DNA of 64,000 nucleotides from Oscillospiraceae bacterium. GTDB taxonomy: Bacteria > Bacillota > Clostridia > Oscillospirales > Ruminococcaceae. Location: contig JAISBB010000007.1 in NCBI GenBank assembly GCA_031266415.1, positions 40,401 through 104,400 of the forward strand, written 5' to 3'. Under the pieces are notes generated by a model. The model made no database searches and was not told where the DNA came from. It saw only the letters and a list, made by a program, of their open reading frames with translations. Below are positions 57,955 to 64,000 of this stretch, in pieces (position 1 is the first letter of the stretch; the number at the start of each line of letters is the position of its first letter). A program made the translations under genes and the position numbers.

Positions 57955-58502
57955 ATTTTGAGAAATTGTTCAAAGAAATTTCCCTTGAAGAAATTAAGCG
58001 AAGCGTGTTTTCTCTTACTGGGGAAAATTTTTATTTGATTACTGCTGGCAAAAACGACCACTACAATTCCATGGTTGCTAGCGGTGGTGGGGTGGGTGTT
58101 CTTTTTAAGAAACCCACTTTTTGGTGCATTATTCAATCAACCCGTTATACACTGGAGTTAATGCAAAAAATAGGAGCGTTTACACTATCTTATTTTCTAG
58201 ATGAACATAGAGAAAAAATACTTCATTTGGGTGTAAAATCTGGCAGAGACAGTGATAAAATGAACGAAACGGAATTAACAAGTGTGGTAATGTCTTCCGG
58301 TAATGTTTCTTTCGCAGAATCGTGGTTTATCCTTGAATGCAAGTTGACGTTGATTACTACACCTGTGCTCGAGGATTTTATTGCAGAAGAAGCTAAAGAC
58401 TACATTGGCCAAATGTACCAAGACTTAACTGAGTACCGCAAGTTTGTTTTTGGAGAAATTATTCATGTTTGGGAGAAAATAAAACAGATGACCGTGAAAT
58501 AA
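57951..58502 (+). CDS. Flavin reductase-like flavoprotein
   Basis: A 183-residue protein of the flavin reductase/flavoredoxin split-barrel type: LTGENFYLITAGKNDHYNSM followed by VASGGGVGVLF at the FMN-binding place, and PTFWCIIQSTRYTLELMQK. In such proteins the first block binds FMN phosphate. It is co-transcribed with the ABC exporter, an unusual pairing. The last codons (MTVK) lie in a segment shared with the end of the ComEC-type gene at 63.7 kb. Confidence 0.8.
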   Translation: MNFEKLFKEISLEEIKRSVFSLTGENFYLITAGKNDHYNSMVASGGGVGVLFKKPTFWCIIQSTRYTLELMQKIGAFTLSYFLDEHREKILHLGVKSGRDSDKMNETELTSVVMSSGNVSFAESWFILECKLTLITTPVLEDFIAEEAKDYIGQMYQDLTEYRKFVFGEIIHVWEKIKQMTVK

Positions 58503-58698
58503 AAAAGGCAAATCTGGTTTAACTGCGATATTTTTACTTTATAAATAATAAAAAAGCTAGTTAATGGAGTATTAGTTGGCTTTCTTTTTTGACTCTCTTT
58601 TGATTTATACTAACTTTAAATAATTAGATATTTAGTGTTTTGCAATATAACATATTTTAAATAATGCGGGAATTAAAAAGAAAAGGATGTGGTTAAAT
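58487..58698 (+). repeat. Cassette leader, copy 1
   Basis: About 210 bases, similar along its length to 63682-63903. Both start with a 22-base segment (21 of 22 identical) at the end of an unrelated gene, then AT-rich sequence, a terminator-like stem, an AT-rich region with a TATAAT/TAACAT-like box, and the AAAGG(A)TGTG ribosome-binding leader of a Cys-rich family gene. It looks like the moving unit includes the upstream region. Confidence 0.7.
58553..58590 (+). terminator. Terminator in cassette leader, copy 1
   Basis: A 13-bp stem (with G-U pairs) between AAAGCTAGTTAAT and ATTAGTTGGCTTT, followed by TTTCTTTTTT. The equivalent stem at 63752 has different bases but keeps pairing, which supports a real structure. 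Confidence 0.75.
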
Positions 58699-59430
58699 TG
58701 GCGCAGCAGAAAGTTTTTAGGGAAGTTTTAAGTTTTTTGGTTGCTGTAAGTCTGGTTAATATTCCAATTGTTTGTGTGAACGATCTTTCAGAATGGACAC
58801 AGATGCTGCAATGAACGCCTCATTTTTGTCCATTTTCATAGATGGAGGGAGGATCAACCCGATTCAGAATGTCCAAATCGCAGCATGACAACACCTGGTA
58901 CAGAATCTGGAACATCAACACCGACGTTAAATCCACATGAAATGTTATCATCTTTTAGCCAATTTTTAATTGATTACAACCTCGAAGAAGAAAGAATTGA
59001 GAATTGCGTTGATTTTGTGCTTCAATTGCGGAATCACTTGGTGCGTTAACCTGATTGATCGAGGCAGCCACGACCCTGTTGTTTCGAATTTGTGTTTTCG
59101 GTTGTGGCGATTGCGTGGAAGGTCACTGTGCGTGCAAAGATGCCTAACGTGGGCGGAGACAAAAAACACCGCTTCCACACCCGCCAATGGCCAGCTCATC
59201 CACTCACGGGGGTATCGGGATACGAGAAGATTCTACGGGGAGGGAGAGCGGCGAGTCGTCGACGGTTGTGAGAACTCGGTGCCACGACGAAAGGAAACAG
59301 AAGGCCGCAGAACAACGTTGTCACCGTTACGAACTAGAAGGAGGGAGCCGCCGCCCGCTGCCCACGATTGTTGTCCCTTATCTGGTGCGCAGCCCTTGTG
59401 GTTAGTTTTGGGCCACGCCGCTCTTGTGGT

Positions 59431-59455
59431 GTCCGGGGGGCGGGGGCCCCCGGAC
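59431..59455 (+). repeat. GC-rich palindrome in copy F
   Basis: A 9-bp perfect inverted repeat GTCCGGGGG / CCCCCGGAC with a 7-base G/C loop. Would form a strong hairpin in RNA or single-stranded DNA. Confidence 0.6.
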
Positions 59456-59618
59456 GCTGGCACGGTCATCTCTTTCTTTTGCGGCTAGCCCTTTTTCCGG
59501 ACAGACAGAAAGTGTTGGCTTGTTGTGAAGGATGGTGCGCTTTTATCCTGGACCACAAAGCACCGATTTGCGAAAATTGGCTGATGTCATTCTGACAATG
59601 TCTAAAAAGATTGATCAG

Positions 59619-59656
59619 AATCTCTTGCTCGATATTTCGATGTTGGGCAAGAGATT
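59619..59656 (+). terminator. Hairpin inside copy F
   Basis: A 10-bp perfect stem AATCTCTTGC / GCAAGAGATT with an 18-base loop, followed by a weak T-run (TTGTTG). It may be a terminator of a lost frame or a chance structure. Confidence 0.35.
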
Positions 59657-59952
59657 TTGTTGAGTTCGCCTGGCCCGAGGGGGTGGGGACGACTTAAGGT
59701 GATTGCTGCTGGCTATATGCGTCCGAGGTGCTGATTTCGGGGATCCTGTGGTGCTGCCCCACGAGGAGTCCCCCGGAAATCGTTTTTTGGTGCCGCAAAC
59801 CCCCGGTGTGGTTTCCTGGAGAGCTCACCGGTTCCGTTCAAACTTGTTTTTGGAAATCGGCAAGCTTTGAAATTCTGGCCAAGTGGAGTTAGCAGCTTCT
59901 ATGAGTGCGAAAAAAATCGAAGTGTGAGCTCCAAAGTCTCTTGTTAAAGATG

Positions 59953-60078
59953 CATTGATTTTAAAAAATTAAGTTTTGAGCTCTAGCCATTGTTTCGTTA
60001 TTATTAGCTGTTCGTTTATCACAGGGTTAAGGCAATTACCTGGAGCAAAATCCAGGAGATACAATTTTAAAATCAATG
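59953..60078. repeat. 126-bp segment bounded by 14-bp inverted repeats
   Basis: CATTGATTTTAAAA at 59953-59966 is matched exactly in inverse orientation at 60065-60078. The inside carries a small stem CCTGGA / TCCAGG next to the right end. Size and ends would suit a small MITE-like element, but no target duplication was identified. Confidence 0.4.
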
Positions 60079-60093
60079 GCGCTTTCTGCCTTC

Positions 60094-60195
60094 CTATCGG
60101 TCAGCAAAAAACTTGATTATTGCTAATATTCTAATTTTAGTTTCCAAAGAAGCTGCTAATTCCGCTGCCTCTGTTTCTGTCATCGCTGGGCTAAT
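60094..60195 (-). pseudogene. Inverted tail fragment of Cys-rich family
   Basis: The minus strand reads AMTETEAAELAASLETKI, matching the tails of copies A and E, in a frame open only from about 60189 to the stop at 60094. It shares an identical 23-base run (60146-60168) with the tail of copy A (36700-36722). It points opposite to copy F, so it is a leftover of another copy or of an inversion. Confidence 0.6.
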
Positions 60196-60336
60196 TCAAG
60201 GCCCGGACCAAACGCTATTGTGCAAATCTCGGGGTACACCGTTGAGAATCCCACAGCGCAAGCTGCCATCAAAAAATTGATGTGGTATAATTAAAAATGA
60301 AACTGTGAGAAAGCATTTTATTAAGGAGAGATGTTT

Positions 60337-62595
60337 GTGGCTAAGGTGCCAGCGAAGAAAAAAACAACAACTAAAAAACCACCGAATAAACAAAGCAAGA
60401 GTATTATTTTATCGGCTTTGGGATTACTTATATTCGTGCTTGCCTTGTTTGAAGGTGACTCTGGTTGGGCAAAAATTCATCATTCACTTTATGGATTGTT
60501 TGGTTGGTGTTTTATTATTTTAGGCCCACTGTTAATGTATATTTCTGTTATAATCATAAGGCCAAACCAAAAAATAAGCATCATAAAAGAAGTTGTGCAA
60601 GGGTTTATATTACTATTACTTTTATGCAGCATGACGCATGTTTTTCAATTTGCAAATGTTAATTTTAAACTAGATTGGAAAGAACAAATTACTGCATTTT
60701 ACAATCAAGGAGCCAAAAATGGAGGCGTTGCCGGTGGTATTTTTACACTGCCGCTTGTAAAATTTTGCGGATTATGGGGGACAGGAGTAACTATTGGAAT
60801 TTTAATTTTGGTTTTTATTATGTTGGTAATGCGAATAACTATTGCTGATATCTTTCATTTTTTAAAGGATAAAAATGTAAAAAAACTTGATATTGAACCC
60901 AGTCCTTTAAATAATATGAGGAGTGATAAAAATTGGCTTCAAGAAATTGCAAAAGAAGTCAACGAACAAAAAAAGCCGGCTGTTCCTCAAGAAAATTTAC
61001 CTCCAGATTTATTCAATTGGGAAGATTTGCCGTTTGAAATGAAACAAGAAAATCAAGAAAAATTTTTAAAACAAGTTAAAAAGAAACGTCACACAGCAAA
61101 AATATCCGAAATAGAACCAATTTTGCCCATGATGGAAACTAGCGATATTGATGGCTATGAATTACCAAGCTTAGAATTATTAAATTGTCCTAAACCTATA
61201 AACATGGCAAAGCTGGGTGACGAATTAAAAATAACTGCAGGCAAATTAATTGATACACTAAAAAGTTTTGGTGTTGGTGCGACTATTGTGGATATTTCAA
61301 AAGGGCCGTCTGTAACAAGATATGAGTTACAACCCTCAGTTGGGATTAAAATTAGTAAAATTACCGGTCTGGCGGATGATATTGCACTGAATTTGGCAAC
61401 AGCCGGCGTGCGAATTGAAGCTCCAATTCCAAACAAAGCGGCAATTGGCATTGAGGTCCCCAATAAAAAAACAGGAGTTGTAAATATTCGCGAAGTAATT
61501 GAGTCAGAGGCATTTGTAACAAGCAAAAGTAAGTTAACAATCGCTTTGGGGAAAGATATTTCTGGAGATTTCACTATTGCAGATCTCGCAAAAATGCCAC
61601 ACACATTGATTGCAGGTGCGACTGGTGCTGGAAAATCTGTTTGCATTAACTCAATTATCATCAGTTTGATTTTTAAATCTTCCCCAAATGACGTTAAGCT
61701 ATTGATGATAGACCCAAAAGTTGTTGAATTAGGAATCTACAATGGAATTCCGCATCTTTTAGTTCCGGTTGTAACAGAGCCAAGAAAAGCAGCTGGGGCT
61801 TTGGGTTGGGCTGTGTGTGAAATGCTTAATCGATATAAATTGTTTGCAGAAAACTCGGTTCGCGACCTTGAAAGTTACAATAAATTGGCAAAATTGCGCG
61901 CAGACATAGAAAAATTACCGCAGATTGTTATTATAATTGATGAATTGGCTGACCTTATGATGGTTGCACCAAATGAAGTGGAAGATTCCATTTGCAGACT
62001 TGCACAAATGGCAAGAGCAGCTGGAATGCACCTTGTGATTGCAACACAGCGCCCCTCTGTTGACGTGATCACAGGGATTATTAAAGCAAACATTCCAAGC
62101 CGAATTGCTTTTTCTGTTTCGTCACAAGTAGATTCCAGAACAATTTTAGATTCTTCTGGGGCAGAAAAATTGCTTGGGCGTGGTGATATGCTGTTTTTGC
62201 CAGTTGGAGTAAACAAACCAATTCGTGTTCAAGGCTGTTTTGTAACGGATAAAGAAGTGGAGCATGTTGTTGAATTTATTAAACAGAAACGCGAAGTTGA
62301 TTATAATGATGAAGTTGCAGAAGAAATAGAAAAATATTCCACAAAAGAAACAAAAGAAGCATCAAATGAGCACGACGAAATGCTTGATTCCGCAATTAAA
62401 TGTGTTGTGGAAACGGGCCAAGCATCAACTTCTTTGTTGCAACGCAAGTTAAAAATAGGTTATTCACGTGCTGCACGCCTTATGGATGAAATGGAAGAGG
62501 ACGGAATTATTGCTGAAAGTGATGGCAGCCGTCCACGAAAAGTTAAGATTTCAAAAAGGGAATGGTTGGAAATTCAAAATCGAAAAGATTTATAG
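60337..62595 (+). CDS. ftsK: DNA translocase FtsK/SpoIIIE
   Basis: Septum-linked DNA pump that clears chromosome ends at division (or sporulation). The start is set at GTG 60337, six bases after AGGAGAG; the ATG at 60331 is too close to that site. 752 residues: Lys-rich N-terminus, about four membrane segments (to residue 180), a linker, then the motor with GATGAGKSVCINS (near residue 430), IVIIIDELADLMM (near 530), and the C-terminal gamma winged helix (LLQRKLKIGYSRAARLMDEM). Normal length for the SpoIIIE group. Confidence 0.96.
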   Translation: MAKVPAKKKTTTKKPPNKQSKSIILSALGLLIFVLALFEGDSGWAKIHHSLYGLFGWCFIILGPLLMYISVIIIRPNQKISIIKEVVQGFILLLLLCSMTHVFQFANVNFKLDWKEQITAFYNQGAKNGGVAGGIFTLPLVKFCGLWGTGVTIGILILVFIMLVMRITIADIFHFLKDKNVKKLDIEPSPLNNMRSDKNWLQEIAKEVNEQKKPAVPQENLPPDLFNWEDLPFEMKQENQEKFLKQVKKKRHTAKISEIEPILPMMETSDIDGYELPSLELLNCPKPINMAKLGDELKITAGKLIDTLKSFGVGATIVDISKGPSVTRYELQPSVGIKISKITGLADDIALNLATAGVRIEAPIPNKAAIGIEVPNKKTGVVNIREVIESEAFVTSKSKLTIALGKDISGDFTIADLAKMPHTLIAGATGAGKSVCINSIIISLIFKSSPNDVKLLMIDPKVVELGIYNGIPHLLVPVVTEPRKAAGALGWAVCEMLNRYKLFAENSVRDLESYNKLAKLRADIEKLPQIVIIIDELADLMMVAPNEVEDSICRLAQMARAAGMHLVIATQRPSVDVITGIIKANIPSRIAFSVSSQVDSRTILDSSGAEKLLGRGDMLFLPVGVNKPIRVQGCFVTDKEVEHVVEFIKQKREVDYNDEVAEEIEKYSTKETKEASNEHDEMLDSAIKCVVETGQASTSLLQRKLKIGYSRAARLMDEMEEDGIIAESDGSRPRKVKISKREWLEIQNRKDL

Positions 62596-62715
62596 AACAA
62601 ACGAGTTTTTAATTAAGTACTTTCTATAATAAATATTAGCAAGCTAAAAGACTTCCTTTAAAAACAAATGTTGACTTATTTTACTTGACGCATTACAATA
62701 GTTAGGGGATTAAAA

Positions 62716-63714
62716 ATGGCACAAAAATGGAAACGTTTTCAAATAAAGTTCATTTGCTTTGTATTAATTGTTCTTGGTATATTAGGGGCCATTTTCATTG
62801 ATATTGACGATTACGCACATTTCAAATTTAAATTCAAAACAGACGTAAGTTTTCATCAACTTTTTAAAATATTTAACATTAAAACTAACTTCGCACCAGA
62901 AACTGCAGAAGGATTTGCTACTATTTGGGAAATCGACGTGGGGCAAGGTAAAAGCATTTTGATTAAAAGCGAAAGTAACGCAGTGTTAATTGATACAGGT
63001 GACCTAGAATATGGAAATGCAATTATTAATTTTTTAACTCAAAAACAAATCTATAAGTTGGACTACTTAATAATCACCCACCCACACGCAGATCATATGG
63101 GTGGTGCCAGAAAAATTTTAGAGAATTGTCCAGTTTCAACTGTAATGCTCCCCAAGATGAGCGACAAAATTCTGCCAACATCTAATATGTTCAACAACTT
63201 CTTAAATACTTTAAAAGAAAAGGAAATTCCACTTGTCTCGCCAGCCTGTGGTGACAAATTTAATTCGGGGAAAGTGCAACTTGAAATACTTTCTGAATAC
63301 GACGAATCATTTGACCTTAACAATATTTCAATTGTGACAAAAATAACATATGGCGCATTTTCATTTTTAAGTACCGGAGATATCGAAATTCCAGCAGAGC
63401 AAAAAATTTTAGAGCATGTTAAGTCGCTAAACTGTGCTAACTTGTTGAGGAGTAATGTTTTAGATGTTGCGCACCACGGGAGTAAAACGTCAACTACTAC
63501 TGAATTTTTAGATGCCACGAATCCAGAAATTGCTTTGATTTCTGTAGGTATTAATGATTACGGTCACCCCAACAGCAAAACTTTGAGTTGCTTAACTCAG
63601 AAAAACATCCCATATTTTTGCACGAACAAAGAAGGGACATTGCAAATTAACATATTTGAAAATTACTATAGCCTGTTAGCAGATGGCCGTGAAATAAAAA
63701 AGGTGAACCTATGA
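62716..63714 (+). CDS. ComEC-type metallo-beta-lactamase hydrolase
   Basis: A 332-residue protein with one N-terminal membrane segment (FICFVLIVLGILGAIF) and an extracytoplasmic metallo-beta-lactamase domain of the ComEC/Rec2 C-terminal type: DVGQGKSILIKS, the metal site THPHADHMGG (near residue 118), STGDIEIPAE and DVAHHGSKTS (near 250), SVGINDYGHPN. The channel domain of ComEC is missing, so it is a stand-alone nuclease-like or hydrolase domain. The last residues (GREIKKVNL) are encoded by the segment shared with 58487. Confidence 0.85.
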   Translation: MAQKWKRFQIKFICFVLIVLGILGAIFIDIDDYAHFKFKFKTDVSFHQLFKIFNIKTNFAPETAEGFATIWEIDVGQGKSILIKSESNAVLIDTGDLEYGNAIINFLTQKQIYKLDYLIITHPHADHMGGARKILENCPVSTVMLPKMSDKILPTSNMFNNFLNTLKEKEIPLVSPACGDKFNSGKVQLEILSEYDESFDLNNISIVTKITYGAFSFLSTGDIEIPAEQKILEHVKSLNCANLLRSNVLDVAHHGSKTSTTTEFLDATNPEIALISVGINDYGHPNSKTLSCLTQKNIPYFCTNKEGTLQINIFENYYSLLADGREIKKVNL

Positions 63715-63903
63715 TATTTTTACTTTTAAATTTTTACTTTTAAATAATAAAAAAGCTAGCTAATTTGATTGTTAGTGGGCTTTCTTTTTTTTACTTTCTT
63801 TTAATTCTTACTTGTCATGAGCAACTTAATTTTAGTATTTTACAATATAATATAATTTAAATAATGTGATATTATGGTAATAAAGAGAAAGGTGTGTTTT
63901 AAT
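63682..63903 (+). repeat. Cassette leader, copy 2
   Basis: Second copy of the leader described at 58487: same 22-base start (one mismatch), same order of AT-rich segment, terminator stem, AT-rich promoter-like region (TATAAT at 63846 and 63851) and AAAGGTGTG ribosome-binding site. Confidence 0.7.
63752..63791 (+). terminator. Terminator in cassette leader, copy 2
   Basis: Stem AAAGCTAGCTAAT / GTTAGTGGGCTTT with G-U pairs, followed by TTTCTTTTTT. It follows the ComEC-type gene by about 40 bases. Confidence 0.75.
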
Positions 63904-64000
63904 TTGGAAAAGAAGAGGATTTTTAAACGAGCTTTAGGTTTTTTGGTTGCGGCAAGTTTGGTTAATGCGCCAATTGTTTGTGCAAGTGATCTTCCAGGAT
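63904..64000 (+). CDS. Exported Cys-rich family, copy G (partial)
   Basis: TTG 63904 after AAAGGTGTG, then MEKKRIFKRALGFLVAASLV followed by NAPIVCASDLPG up to the window edge. It matches the signal peptide of copies B, D and E residue by residue. The rest, including any poly-G tract, lies outside the window. Confidence 0.75.
   Translation, partial: MEKKRIFKRALGFLVAASLVNAPIVCASDLPG

Larger units (their letters stand above)
58699..59927 (+). pseudogene. Exported Cys-rich family, copy F (broken)
   Basis: From TTG 58699 after AAAAGGATGTGG. The signal peptide VLSFLVAVSLVNIPIVCVND is followed by LSEWTQ and a frameshift (TQ-DAAMNA continues one base over). Further on SQFLIDYNLEEER (compare SQFLIDYNLEEEG in copy A) is in one frame and CFNCGITWCVNLIDRG in another. 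The 3' part (59050-59500) is GC-rich as in the other copies but its frames are scrambled, and the tail VELAASMSAKKIEV with stop at 59927 is recognisable. There is no long G tract at the usual place. Confidence 0.75.
59928..60336. other. Spacer between copy F and ftsK
   Basis: No intact gene. It holds a pair of 14-base inverted repeats (59953-59966 and 60065-60078), an inverted tail fragment of the Cys-rich family on the minus strand (60094-60195), and the ftsK control region with TATAAT at 60283 and AGGAGAG at 60324-60330. Confidence 0.5.

Noticed and set aside
58970..59488. A 172-codon plus-strand open frame
   Set aside because: It contains one in-frame piece of the copy F Cys core (CFNCGITWCVNLIDRG) but the rest is out of frame relative to homologues; treated as part of the pseudogene.

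Overview
The window looks like a chromosome segment from a low-GC, anaerobic bacterium of the Bacillota, most likely a Clostridia lineage with a trimmed genome. Support comes from WhiA, RbgA, RNase J, a class B-type sortase, ArgR, the DXP isoprenoid route (dxs, dxr, ispG, ispE), rubrerythrin, a 2[4Fe-4S] ferredoxin, and an F-type ATP synthase whose c subunit carries a Na+-site signature. UGA is used as a stop. TTG and GTG starts are common. Several gene clusters that are standard in Clostridia have lost members (no rseP between dxr and ispG, no nadK between tlyA and argR, no dnaX before ybaB-recR, no dnaN after dnaA), which fits genome reduction. The exact taxon cannot be fixed from sequence reading alone.

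Layout: 0-7.4 kb holds minus-strand genes (a partial unknown gene, an MFS transporter, tRNA-Leu, a KtrB/TrkH-type K+ transporter, a NUDIX hydrolase, tRNA-Lys, tsf-rpsB, a Lys-rich exported protein). recG (plus) and dnaA (minus) converge at 9.6 kb. From 11.3 to 36.6 kb nearly everything is on the plus strand: lemA-TPM-ctpA-like, rsmD-dxs-tlyA-argR, RNHCP-pyrH-frr-uppS-cdsA-dxr-comF-ispG-ybaB-recR, ispE-rnj, rubrerythrin, sortase, and the atp operon (atpI-B-E-F-H-extra delta C-domain-A-G-D-C). From 43.9 to 58.5 kb come tRNA-Val, groESL, ferredoxin, a broken metallophosphoesterase, rbgA-lepB, whiA, pspC, rpsR-ssb-rpsF, an orphan histidine kinase, DUF1385, a flippase, and an ABC exporter operon with a flavoprotein. 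ftsK and a ComEC-type hydrolase lie at 60.3-63.7 kb.

The unusual part is a family of exported, cysteine-rich (zinc-ribbon-like) proteins at 36.7-43.1 kb (five loci on the minus strand, including one truncated and one frameshifted copy, plus one related zinc-ribbon protein), at 58.7-59.9 kb (a broken copy), and at 63.9 kb (a copy cut by the window end). Members share a signal peptide, a leader, and an N-terminal cysteine core, then diverge into GC-rich 3' halves. Just after the signal-peptide region sits a poly-G tract (coding strand). It is 10 nt in two open copies and 12 nt in a copy read out of frame, and it is reduced to 4 nt in a third open copy; all open copies have length 3n+1. Together with tail stubs, a duplicated leader cassette and broken copies, this looks like a phase-variable, recombining family of secreted proteins, and it is the best candidate here for an undescribed system.

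Other points of note: a C-terminal protease whose catalytic serine position is Gly, a second free-standing delta C-terminal domain inside the atp operon, an atypical sortase, and an isolated dnaA without an obvious origin.
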